The notes below the pieces were generated by a model, which was not told where the DNA came from, searched no databases, and saw only the letters and a list, made by a program, of their open reading frames with translations. A DNA stretch of 64,000 nt from NCBI GenBank assembly GCA_963921825.1, contig OY997593.1, forward strand, positions 54,296,039-54,360,038, in the 5' to 3' direction. Position numbers and translations under genes: made by a program. The DNA is from Erodium maritimum. Its lineage: Eukaryota > Streptophyta > Magnoliopsida > Geraniales > Geraniaceae. Below, piece by piece: positions 44,456-55,855 of this stretch; the first letter of the stretch is position 1, and every line of letters begins with the position of its first letter.

Positions 44456-46264
44456 CTTTTTTAGATAAGGTCAAAAATTTATTAGTAAGACCAATTCCAA
44501 AAAAGGAACCGGAATGTCCTGATTCAGGAAGAATCAGGGTAAGAAAAAACGATTGCAAAGGAGCTCTCAAAAAGAGCTAAGGGGCCTAACCTCGAAAAAC
44601 AAAAGGATGAGAATTTAACCATCATCGGTGACCCAATCTTCACCCTCCAAAGTGAAATTCAGGTCGTCAAAAGTATTTTTCTGAGCAGGTTGAACTAGTT
44701 GAGCTTTTCGAGTTGCAGCGACCTGCTTCCAAACGTTAATAGGATTACTACATCTTTCACGAATCAAAGAACGAGATCTTGATTTAACCTCTATAGTATA
44801 ATAGTCCATAAGTGCTTATGAGGTCGACTATTCCACTTTGAAGGTTTGAGAAGGGCATCCTTCCAAGAACTACCCTGCTCCTACACTATCCCGTTTGCAT
44901 TAGGTAGCTCTTCCTTACTCAAAACTAAGGCTGACAGCACATCTGCTACAACCGAAGACCCCTCTTGGACATTCATTCCATCAAAAGTAGTTGGGAACCC
45001 ATGACACTCTTGCGGAACAGTTGGAACAAGCTACTTGAAGGCTACGATATGCTCAGCCATACCAGATTGGGTCACACCAGAACTGGCCCGACCCATACTC
45101 AAAGGAGCTCGATCAGTCGAGTGGTTCGCGCCTACAGAAGAACTAGGCCAAACTGGCATACCTCAAGAATGATCGTCTTCCTCAGCTCCGCATGCAAACG
45201 CAACTGATGTTGAACAATTAGGTGCACGAATCACGAGAATGCGATCAACAGGATCTACTTCAGATTTCTCGGTGGTTGCATCAGATTTGAGATTTGATTT
45301 TTCAAAATTCAAAACCGATTGATCTTCCAAGGAATATTCCCCGTAACGTCTCCCGACCTGTTCGCCGGAGGGCGTCGCCGACGACTAAACTCGCTCCACG
45401 GCTTCATCACCTCTAGAGCTCCGGCACGCTTTCGATTGAGAACTCGCACCCTTTTTACCAAAGAATGATGCTGCCATTACCTGCAACGAACCAGAAGCAA
45501 GCTCACTCGCCTTGCTCTGTTTCGAACCTCCAAAAAGTATGTTGGGTTTCCGACACCAGGAAAGAGCTACGAACAAATGATAACCATTCACCTTCAGCCC
45601 ATTCATGCACTCAATTGCCTGAACCGCCGCCTCCTTTAATCAGTAACGCACATATCCGTACATTTGGTGCTTGTCATTCGGTCGGCTTAACACAAATGTC
45701 GACACAACTTCTCCGAATGGCCGAAAGTATTTCAAAGCCATTCCTCAGTGGTACCGTAAGGTAGATTACAAACAAAAAGTTCTTCTTCTATGAGCTTCCT
45801 TACTCGCCTCCCTGTCTAGGGCAAAAAAAAAAAGAGGAGTCCACCATCTCTGTTTCTGGCTTCCCAATTCGGTCTGAAGCAATAGCCTTGTTTGAAGTGG
45901 CTTGCTTCATGAGGGCCAGCTTTTCCACATTAGGATTTGTCACCAGACCCTAAACAGAGTTCTGCTTCCTAGAACGGCGACGGCGAGGACGTTGAGAACG
46001 TGAGGTCTAATGCCAAAACAACCCTCAAACGTTGTTTTATGCTGAACTTTGGGTTTAGCAACAGGAGCAACCCTTCCACGCCTTGGTGGTGACGTTTCCG
46101 TATGAATTATCTTACAATACTCACTATATAGGGACATCAACTCCTTGCCGAAAACAGAGAAGGAAAGGACTTTCACCTCTTCTTAAATTTTAGATAACGT
46201 TTTATTTGTGATCAATATATCGGAATAGGTTTCTACGTTTAACCCATAAATACAAAAGACCTTT
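44456..46264 (-). mobile_element. RRM-type ORF1-only retroelement, copy A (1809 bp)
   Basis: Minus-strand non-LTR element bounded by an exact 13-bp duplication and ending in an A-tail (T run at 44457-44462). It has about 200-300 bp of leader, one RRM-type ORF1, and a 3' UTR of about 155 bp after the ORF1 stop. No endonuclease or reverse transcriptase. It looks like a full-length unit and is the reference for copies B and C. Confidence 0.85.
44615..46176 (-). pseudogene. RRM-containing L1 ORF1, decayed
   Basis: Read from 46176 downward. A leader or N-terminal part with GVLSF-type and basic residues precedes the RRM. RNP2 is ELFVCNLPYGTTEEW (near 45790-45745), followed after a frameshift by KYFRPFGEVVSTFVLSRPND, with the RNP1 equivalent KHQMYGYVRY and the final strand MNGLKVNGYHLFVALSW (45606 onward). 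The C-terminus has WKDALLKPSKW, then VWKQVAATRKAQLVQPAQKN and EGEDWVTDDG, with the stop at 44615. RRM-type ORF1 is known from BNR-like plant L1 elements and would bind element RNA. Several stops and frameshifts make this copy inactive. Confidence 0.78.
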
Positions 46265-46277
46265 TGAACTCCTTAAA
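46265..46277. repeat. 13-bp target-site duplication, right
   Basis: TGAACTCCTTAAA, identical to 44443-44455. Confidence 0.9.
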
Positions 46278-46703
46278 GTTAATGCTCGTGTTTAAGATAA
46301 ATTTGATAATTGTGATGTTAATTGCAGGATTTAAGGTTCCTAAAGCTAATTAGCATCCAAGTCATTTATGGGTCTTAATCCATGAGATTTAGACGTTCAT
46401 ATATGATTATTGTTTTGTGCTTGATTATCATACAATTGAAACTAAATACATGAAATTGGCTATCTTATTTCTTATGTGTTTTAAAAGTTCAAGGTTGGAT
46501 TTTGAATAGTGAATAGGTTAATATATATTTAGTCACGTTCATGTGTTAATTGCTGCTAAATGCTTAATTTACTCATAAATTGAGTATATAGAAGATGACT
46601 AGGAGTTTGGGATAATATTGAATCTTAAATTAGAAAATGAATTGGCTATCTGGCTAGTGTTTGATGATGTAAATTTGACCCTATAATGTTAGAGGAGTAG
46701 ATA
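46278..46703. other. Intergenic, AT-rich
   Basis: No gene or repeat recognised. Confidence 0.4.
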
Positions 46704-49700
46704 TGATGAGTTGGGATGATTATGTGTCAAATCCCTCTTTTAACGTGTATTAGGACACAATCATCAAGCATTATAGATACGGTTAAGTACCGGTCAATCC
46801 CACAGGGAGTAGAGGTATCACTAATATTTTGCTAAAACCTGGGGGCGTGGGATGTCACTTTCACATCTCCGAAAGGGAAAATAAAGGGAGGAAAGTAAAA
46901 GTTTTTTTTAAGTCTAGGCAAAAATAAAATCTATATCCACGATATCACCTAAGACACATAGTATTTGATTCACACAAAGAGTTGATCACGGGTACAAGTA
47001 AACATGACTTCCAATTAACGCATGGTTTGGTTAACGAGGGTGAAATTTAATAATGCTTTCCTTATGGTCTTAGAACATTTAAGTTCCTATGTATGCGGTA
47101 TCATGAAATCAACCACATACTAGTCACGGGGAGAGGGCACAAGACTATTTTCCGGACCGATATGTGAACCACCTATCATCGGAAAAAAAATTAATAATAA
47201 TAAGGGCAATTTTCACCTCAATATCCTAACTATTGGGTTTTCGTCATCTCAATACCCTAACTGTTTTTAGTGGCACCTCAATACCCTAGAATGCCATTTT
47301 CCGTCACTTTAGTACCCGCCGTCAACTTTCCATCCATTTTGGATGGAAAATGCTTGAAAAGTCCAAAATACCTCTCACTAACAGTCAAATTTTCAAAATA
47401 TGCCATTGGTTTCAAATTTTCTTTTTATTTATTTATTTGTTTTATAAAAACCATTTTTTCTTTTATCAAAATTAGAATTTCTTTAAAAATTTAATTTTTT
47501 ATTTTATAAAATCATTTTATATTTCAAAAAAAAAATTATTTCAAAAAAATCATATTTTATTTAAAAAAAATCATATTTTATATAGAAAATCATATTTTAT
47601 ATAGAAAATTATATTTTATTTTTAAAAATTATATTTTATTTTAAAAAATCATATTTTATATAAAAAAATCTCCAACTGAACAATTAAACCAGCTCAAAAA
47701 AAACCCCAATTCCGAATCAACAAGCTAAAACCCTAACCCAACACAAAATCCAATCGATTCTGACCCAAATCAATGTTGAAACATTAGAATACGAAGAGAG
47801 GGGGAAATTCTAGATCTGGGTTGTAGCCATGGTAGAATACGAAGAGTATACGAAGAGATCTGGAATTTCATTTACAGAGTTCAAGAAAAAAATAAAATCG
47901 AACAACAACAAAACAGATCTGGTGCAGGTTTGCTGCTCGGAGAAACCTTGGCCGGCGCGGTGGCTTCGCGAACTAGGCACGGTGGTCCGTCTGGTCGCTC
48001 AAGTCTGACACCTCTCTCCTTTATTCTCTCTCTCCCCATTTCTGCATTCGAAATCGAGCTCGTCCATCCACATGAAACTCAGTCGCAGCCGCCGGTGTGG
48101 GTTCTTCGTGTTCATGAGGTTCAGAAGTGGGCGGTGGATAAAAGTGAGAGAGAAGAAGAGAGTAAAATATTTTTAATAAAACTGATTTTTAAAAATATAA
48201 CTTATTTTTTTAAAATAAAAACTGACTTTTGAAAATAAAATATGATTTTTATAAATAAAAACAGATTTTTTTTAAAATAAAATATGATTTTTTATATAAT
48301 ATATGATTTTTTGAAATAAAATATGTTTTTTTAAAATAAAAAATATATTTTTTGAAATATAAATTGATTTTATAAAATAAAAAATTAATATTTTTAAATA
48401 AATTCTAATTTTTATAAAATAAAAAATGTTTTTATAAAATAAATAAAAAAGAAAATTTGAAACCAATGGCAGATTTTGAAAATTTGACTGTTAGTGAGGG
48501 GTATTTCGGACTTTTCAAGCATTTTCCATCCAAAATGGATGGAAAATTGACGGCGGGTACTAAAGTGACGGAAAATGTCATTCTAGGGTATTGAGGTGCC
48601 ACTAAAAATAGTTAGGGTATTGAGATGACGAAAACTCAATAGTTAGGGTATTGAGGTGAAAATTGTCATAATAATAATAATAAGGTGTAGTTTTATGATT
48701 TTGAGCAAAGCTCGATCAGTTCTCGAATGAAAGATAACGACAACGAATGCATGTCACTCTCACTACCATCTACCACAAGTAGAGATAGCTACACCACTCG
48801 GTGAATCTACTCAGCTACGCCTAGTTCATTTCTTAATTCCCAAATGCCATCAATAACGATGAACACCAAAAATAAAGTAGAACTACATAGAGGGTCGAAT
48901 CATGATACTCTGGTAATACACAAACATGAGTGGACTCTACATAAATTGGTGAATCTACTTAGCTACACCTAGTTCAATCAACCTAACGACCGAATACATC
49001 GATCATCAAGAAGGACTAAATAGAGCAACGAATCACGAAGCTATGGTAATACACAAGCATAAGTTAACTCTAAATCATGGACGAATCTACTTAGTTACGC
49101 CTAGTTCACTTCTTGAAAACCTAACACCGTCGATCAAGATGATTTCTGTAATCAAGTAGAACTACATAGAGTAACGAATCACGAAACAAGTGTAAGTAGA
49201 TTCTATAAAAGGGAAATCTCGTCTAACACTAGATCGAATCATGGATCACTCTAAACATCAATCGACATAGGGCACACAAAAATTATGGAAATTTTCTAAA
49301 TCGTTCGGTCGGCTTGAAACACACAATAGAATCGAGAAAAAAAAATCCTAGCATATTTCTATCTCGTCAATAGGAAATCAAGACATGTGAATGTGAGAAA
49401 TCCTATATAAGTTCACTAAATGGCTAAAGTTTGCATTTTTACGAACTCTAACCTAAAACTTGATATACACTCAAGTGATGAAATAGCTAGCACATGAAAT
49501 CGGGTTCAAAAAAATGACAATTCGAACACAAAGCACGAAAATCATGCATAAACATATATTAGATTAAATATATATTAATACTCATACAAGAAAGTGGATT
49601 CTAAAAAACTCAAAAACCCCAAATCGGGCCAATAACATCACCAACATCAAATTACCCATAAAAATATGCATCAATTTAAAGGAAATCAACATTTACACAA

Positions 49701-50735
49701 TACCCATGACCAAGGATTCAAATCCAAGGTCATGATGTCCAAATCCTACTCAAGCATACCAAAAAATCTAACTTTACAACAAAACTAGAGAAAGGTAGAG
49801 ATTAGAACCAAAATTGGGTTGAGAAACTCAATCAAAATCTCTTCTAGCTTGCAAATCCACCATCTCTAACTCTCCAAAACTTCAACACATGAAAATGGAG
49901 AAATTGAAGATGTTGGGAGTCTCATGAAAGCTTGAAATCTCCTTGGATCGTCAAAACTATGGCCTTAGATGGTAGAAACTTTCTCCAAGATGAAGAACAA
50001 GCAAGGAGTTTAAGAGAGAAGAACAGTTCAAGATAATTTAATGTTGTGCTATATTATAATTTATGTCCCCAAATTATGTTATTTTTCTGGTATCCTTTTC
50101 TGGTAGGGATTGGATATATATATAAGGTCCCAAAAAAATATCTTGAACCAAAAGTTTTGTTCTTATCCTTACTTCACGCGCTGATGGAAACAGAATGAAG
50201 GAGCAGCCAGCAGGTGCGTGCGATCGGGTGTAAGAGGAAGCATAGGGGCGCGGTACACCTGGAAAATCCATGGCTCGATGGGATCAACCCATCCGAGTCA
50301 ACCATTGACTAGGTCAACGGGATTGATTCCACTAGATGTGCAGCCTAGATTTTCGGAAGCAAGGCTCATTGGTGCTCCGTGCCACATGTAATTATAAGAG
50401 AGGATCAGATCGCCACATGGCGTGGTCTTATTGCGTCATTCTTTCCATTTTCAAGTATAAACTTTCATCGCTCATTGCCGTTCTGTTTGGCCTCCGATCA
50501 ACCTTATTCTTGCGTCAATATTTTTCTTTTTTGCGGCCTACAAAACAAGACCAATCATGAATATATTTGGAACATTTGAAATATATAGAATATGAACGAG
50601 GTTTTGTGCAATTATTAAAAAACGCTAAATATATAAACTAAAGGAAAATTAAGATAAAAATATGAGGCTGATAAAAATAAGATAAAAATATGAGGAAGAA
50701 TAGTCAAATTGTGTAGGAAAAATTTACGCTCATCA
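46704..50735 (-). mobile_element. LTR of a minus-strand Ty3/gypsy element (Tat/Ogre-like), with nested foldback
   Basis: The plus strand runs TGATGAG … CTCATCA. The TGATGAGCG start on the minus strand (50735) is preceded by the polypurine run AAGTGTGGGGGAACT, so this is a 3' LTR. Without the nested foldback (47205-48667) it is about 2.57 kb. Within it, the phrase GAATCTACTTAGCTACGCCTAG recurs about three times (48800-49110). The Tat/Ogre suggestion rests on the TGATGAGCG start and this polypurine tract; the distal boundary at 46704 is inferred from the mirrored terminus. Confidence 0.6.
47205..48667. mobile_element. Foldback/MULE-like element with long inverted repeats
   Basis: Left arm GGCAATTTTCACCTCAATAT and its reversed right-arm partner GACAATTTTCACCTCAATAC begin inverted repeats matching well for about 235 bp. 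Both arms contain TTTTCCATCCATTTTGGATG-type phrases, and AT-rich, roughly complementary arms continue to about 47690 and 48180. The core (about 47690-48175) is less AT-rich and not repeat-like. The flanking AAT microsatellite obscures any 9-bp duplication. No transposase. Confidence 0.72.
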
Positions 50736-50750
50736 AGTTCCCCCACACTT
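50736..50750 (-). other. Polypurine tract of the minus-strand element
   Basis: Minus strand AAGTGTGGGGGAACT directly before the LTR start TGATGAGCG. Confidence 0.65.
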
Positions 50751-53700
50751 AAACCTTGCTCGCCCTCGAGCAAGCTAATATAAAACTAATATAAATATCA
50801 AGGTAAACCCGGCGATATAAAATTCCTTAGGCGGATCTTGGCAGCTTCGGATTAATGAAAGAAAAAAAGATGCATATAATGACTCAATTAACCGGACTAT
50901 AAGATCTTGTGCAAATGCACAAGAAAATAACATACCAAATATCTACGACTCAAAGGACATGTGTGCTTACACTTGTATTTTTTTTATATACGAGTTTGAT
51001 ATTATTCCATGTACTAAAAGAGAGTATAAGGAAGAGAGGAGAGAAACAACTCAATCCTAGACAAAGTAGAGTAAAAACAATTGCTTGACGAGCAAGAAAA
51101 ACAAAAACCAGACAAGAATGAATCAAAACAGACACAAACGAGGATCCTCTTGCCACTGAATGAAAGATGAACTCGTCTTGAGCTTGTCTGTAGGCTTCAT
51201 CAGCCTAAAAGATTGTTGCTTACACTTGGATTTTATTAACAATAATGGCCTAGAGCTCGCTAATGGAGTGAAATCTCGTATCATTTCTATCCACTTTCTA
51301 CTAACTATAACTTACTGGTTGTAGATTAAGAGTGTAAATATGGTGGTCTAAAAAATGAAATTAAATGACTAGAAAAATTTCAAGTCTCCCTATCATTATT
51401 AAGCCTTTTGCTCTCACGGCCATAACATACTAGCGGTACTAATCAGGAGCATATGTAGATTCATTCACAAATCACACGATTGGGTGATGTCATGCAATTA
51501 TATTGCTTTGGGACTATGCGAATCGTAAACCCATCTACTTCCTTTATGAGTCAAGTGGTAGATCAAAGTTTTGTTTGGTTTTTTCGATTACGTGTAGAAA
51601 ATTTTGGATCACTAAGATATACTAAGGGGTTCACCTTTTATTACTCTTTGAAAGGTTCCAGGTGTGAGGTTCATTCTGCATGCGAACCGCCGCACCTCAC
51701 ACCCTTTATCCGAAACAAAGATTTTATCATCCCCTTTCCCTGGGACCTATACTTAATTTCCCCGGGCATAGTGTGACATTTTGAAAATTTTGGTACCATA
51801 AACGCACAACGGGACTAACCACTTGAAACCGTTAGATTTATCATTTACCAAAACACACGGTTTGATCCCTCAACAATAAGCATGTGAACTCAACACTTTC
51901 TCAACATGACAAGTGAACTAATACTATTGTCTTCTAATTATAACCACTATAGGCAAAAAGCAAGATAGAATCGGGCTAGCGATGATAAAGAGAATTGAAA
52001 AGTTCATCATAATCTAGTATCTCATAATCATTTCGTACCAGACCAGATCAAGACTAAGGGCTCCTTGTATGCTTCAGGTGAGATTGTCTATCACCATCAT
52101 GTACGCGCTTCAACTTGCTCTTGCCCGGGCGAGCTTTGGCTGGAACCTGGCGAACTTTACCTTTGGCTGAAATAGTCAGATGAGCCACGATCCTTCCCTT
52201 CTTGATTGTCAATGATTTCTCAGTTTTCACAAAGTCGTTATACAACGAAATCAACACTGAACAAAAAGACAAAAAGGACATAGAAGAAAGCATGTATTGT
52301 CCATCTAGACAATATGTTGATACCATTTCGTGGTCATGATCCCTTAACTTTATGTAGCATTTTGCATATTCACATGGATTGATTTCCTAATGTGAGATAT
52401 GGATAGACATGTTAATAGATGTATACTTGTACATACCAATGGGTGATTTAATAGTATAGTTGTCATTAAGGTACGACAACCCCTCTCGAACACCATATGG
52501 GTTGACAACCATGTAATCCATAAATTGGGAACCTGGATATGTTAGCCTAATATTGACATATCGCATCTCCCTGAGTTAAGATATGCAAGTATAGAATTGT
52601 ATGGTTGATACTGCTTGACTATTTCCGACATCTCCTCTCATATGGGATAGAGTCGAGAGACGAGGATGAGGAAAGGATGATGTGGATCGTTTCTTATGAG
52701 TCCTTGGTATTGGGTTAGACTTAAGGAAATCTAGGAAGGTATCATAACCTCATGAGGGACATAGCGTACAGGTTGAGCAAGTCTTGATTCACCTTTGTGG
52801 GTGTAGTTATTGTACCCTAAGATTAGTTGGGTTTTCTCATACTCGGGTCTAGACTAGTCAATCACTATAATTCATGCATCTCTTGTTTCATTATTGATCT
52901 TTTAGATCAAAGAACTACATCTTATTTTATATCTTATCAAACGATTTGTGGCATTCATTGCGGTCCGGGTATGGTATTGCACCTTCTCCAAGAGCATAGT
53001 TACTTGGTTGATTTCGTGAGACCTTCTATACCAGAACCTCATGTTCCAAGACCTTAAGGAAGGCATTAGCCATTAGTTGACTTCATACATCATTAAACTC
53101 ATCCTTGCATTGATTGGAGTTCACGTTTACTTGTATATGTGAATGGCTTCTTGTAGCATTCATGTATCCTTGTATCATAGGCGGTAGTCTGTGTATTGAT
53201 ATCCTTCGATTAGTATCCACTCTCCAACATACCATACACACTAACAACTGTGAAAACTCATTACTTTTAGCAAGTGCATACTTAGATTAAGTGGAAAGGC
53301 CTTAGCCTAGATTTTTCTTAGACCTAACTTATAAGCCGCTCCATGTGGGATCAGTTGGCACTTAACCGATAAATTTATACTGCTTGAATAACCATGCCCT
53401 GATGCACATAAAAGGGAATAAACACATATGTGTGCGTTTTTCCTGTCGTCAGTAATCCTCCCCATCTGTCGGATCAGTTGGTGTGAATCCCCTACCTGAC
53501 TTGAGATCACCACTGAGAGCAAGCTCATCGTTCTCCCCACTCCAACCTAATTTTAAAGTCTTCATGCTCGCCCACCTTAACTATACCCACACGCCAAAAT
53601 GCGAAATAACCCTTGAAGAGGACCGCTTTAGATGACGACGACATGACCCTTGAATAGGATCGTCTTAGATGATGATCCACACTCGTGGCCGCCGCTTTAA

Positions 53701-53785
53701 ACCCTAAAAGGAAGAGGAGCATCGCGGCACAAGGATAGGAAAAGAAAAAAATATTATTACCGATACTTTTCGCGCATAATTGGTC
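50751..53785 (-). other. Internal 3' region of the Ty3/gypsy element and unclassified repeat debris
   Basis: Starts with GAGCAAGGTTTAAG-type sequence next to the polypurine tract (minus strand). No pol domain could be read. A 90-codon minus ORF (52326-52054) has no known motif. Near 53608-53680 a phrase of about 37 bp (CCCTTGA…GATGATG) is repeated once. The right limit of the element is unknown; PIF copy 4 follows. Confidence 0.4.
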
Positions 53786-54032
53786 TAAGAGCATCCAAAG
53801 TCGTTGGCGAGATGGCGTTGGCGGGGAGAAGACGGCGGCGAGGAACTGGCGGGGAGGAGGCTGGGAGCTCGTTGGCGGGGAAACTAGCCGTTAAGGTTAT
53901 CGCTGGCACTCCTTGCTGGCGAGGTTGACTTGGAATGCCTTGGTCGTCGCGCTGGTCGTTGGCTGCTGACGCGCTGGCGACACGTGTCCCTGCGCTGGCA
54001 GCCAACAATTATTATTTTTTTACTTTTCCCCC

Positions 54033-54040
54033 TATAAATA
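54033..54040 (+). promoter_or_regulatory. TATA box, first ORF of PIF copy 4
   Basis: TATAAATA about 82 bases before the ATG at 54122. Confidence 0.65.
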
Positions 54041-54121
54041 TCAACCCATCTATTTCACTTTTCACCCACGATTCATCCTCTCTTCTCTCTTTTCTCCCTT
54101 TTATTTCAAATTTCTATTACA

Positions 54122-55107
54122 ATGTCGTTCGATCTCAACGAGTGGTGAAGCATTTATAGGTCGTTGGCGGACGACCCGATGATGCAGGAGCTTTTTCCAC
54201 CAAACCTTCCATCCGATCCGACAATCAATGCATCTCCAGCGCTTACCGAGCCCGCCGGCGTGGTTCAACTGAAGCCCAGAGGGAAGCGAGTTTTGTGGAG
54301 CGTCGAAGAGGACGAGCGGTTAGTTCGAGCTTGGATGCACCATTCGTACGACTCAATCACGGGAATCAGAAACATAATCTGAAGTACTGGGCGGCCATCG
54401 CTGAAGAACTTGCTGGTACGCGTGGATCGGATGATCCGTTAAGGACACATAAGCAGTGCAAAGACCATTGGGGTCAAGTCAATACGAGAGTGACGAGCTT
54501 CCAGGGGATGTTTGTCAAGAACTGCACGGACCACCGGAACGGCCGTTCGGATGATGAAATCATGTCATTGACCGAGCAGTAGTACTATCAGGTGAATGGA
54601 CATCCATTCATATGGAAACATTGGTGGAAACTAGTGAAAGACCAACACAAGTGGAATTCAAAATATTTTGTCGTCGAGGAGCCCGAGGAAGTCTACGGAG
54701 GGACATCGCATAGTCAGTTAGATGTCGAGGAGTCTAGCAACTCGTGGAAGCGCACTCGTGAAGACACGACGTTTGAGGACAGTCAGCAGACGACGGGTGC
54801 TAATACGGAGTGTCAAACGTCGTACAAGCGGCCTATGGGTCAGACGGTTGCCAAGGCTGCGAGGCTCAGAGGTAAAAACCCTGCAGGCTCTAAAAAAGAT
54901 ATTGTCGAGAGTGTTCAGCAGGCCCATTTAGCGGCCAAAGAAGCAAGCAACACCAGGGAAAGAGAAACCGCCGCGCAGCTGAAGCTCAAGGTATTCGATC
55001 AGTGGCTAATCGAGGAAGCAAAGAACACGTCGGTCATGACTCCCCCCCCCCCCCAGCTCGAGGCACACAATGCGAAACTTGCGATTTTCCGCGATCTAAT
55101 GAAGTAG
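54122..55107 (+). pseudogene. PIF-type SANT/Myb-like ORF1, first of two
   Basis: Starts MSFDLNEW at 54122, then a TGA at 54146-54148; the frame continues with RSLADDPMMQELFPP. The SANT/Myb-like core reads RVLWSVEEDERLVRAW, with a frameshift near 54360, then NLKYWAAIAEELAGTRG, RTHKQCKDHWGQVNTRV, a TAG at 54580-54582 and YYQVNGHPFIWKHWWKLVKD. The C-terminal NAM-associated-like part (from YKRPMGQTVAKAARLRGK) ends in a coil and FRDLMK at 55107. A run of ten C lies at 55045-55054. The product would bind DNA as the transposase partner in PIF/Pong systems. Three lesions make it a pseudogene. Confidence 0.82.
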
Positions 55108-55356
55108 TACCGCCGCTCTTTATTTTAATTAGTTTGTTGTTCTTTTTAAAAAAATTATTTTCTGTTTCGGTAATGAATTGTTGATTTTTAATGTTTTAGT
55201 TTCTTTAATGTTTTATGAATTTTTGTTTCAATTACTTTAAAAGCATTTGTAGTTTTTTTTTCATTTATTGTAGTGTAGTTTTTTTGGGATGAGTGACATT
55301 ATTGCCACCAACATGAAAAATGACCAAAATGCCCCTACATGGCCGGTGACTTGGGC

Positions 55357-55364
55357 TATAAAAG
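55357..55364 (+). promoter_or_regulatory. TATA box, second ORF of PIF copy 4
   Basis: GGGCTATAAAAGGC, a near-ideal plant TATA box, about 109 bases before the ATG at 55466. Confidence 0.7.
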
Positions 55365-55465
55365 GCACCTCATCCTTTCATTTTTTTTCACACATCTTCT
55401 CCCAACAAGCTCTCTTACTCCCAAGCTTTTTTCGTTCTAAATTTCTTCTCTTGATCGAAGGTCCA

Positions 55466-55855
55466 ATGGCCGGCGTAGTAGCACACCCCTGGAGTCCCGA
55501 GGAAGAGATGGTGTTGGTCTTATGTTGGCTGCACGATGCCCGGACGGGGCCAAATAATAGGTACTGGCCGGAAGTGTTCGCCAATTTTGTCCAAAATGCT
55601 CCGGCCGGTGTCCCGCCGCACACCCAAAAGCAGTGTAGGGACCACTGGCAGCATCTAACCCGGAAAATCCACCGTTTTGAACTTTGCTACCGTGTAGCAG
55701 TTCTGGCTGCCCCGCCGGGACAAACCGAAGCATACTTTCGATCTGCAGCGGCGGACGAGTATGCTCAGCGACATGGCCAGCAATTCACGAAGTGTTATCT
55801 TTAGGAGGCCGTTAGAGACCAGCCCAAATTCCTCCAGTACGTATACGAAATGTAA
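55466..55855 (+). pseudogene. PIF-type SANT/Myb-like short ORF, second of two
   Basis: I place the start at 55466 (MAGVVAHPWSPEEEMVLVL) because of the TATA box at 55357; the frame is open further upstream. It contains a SANT/Myb-like region parallel to the first ORF: WSPEEEMVLVLCWLHDA, YWPEVFANFVQNAP, PHTQKQCRDHWQHLTRKIHR. A TAG at 55802-55804 stands where a Trp is expected (compare WKLVKD in the first ORF); without it the frame continues EAVRDQPKFLQYVYEM to a TAA at 55853. It lacks the RPMGQ C-terminal domain, so it would be about 130 residues. It could be an ancient duplicate of the first ORF or a separate component. Confidence 0.65.

Noticed and set aside
41187..46703. A single complete copia element with two LTRs
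   Set aside because: Only one LTR candidate was found and no copia pol could be read; listed only as a low-confidence LTR.
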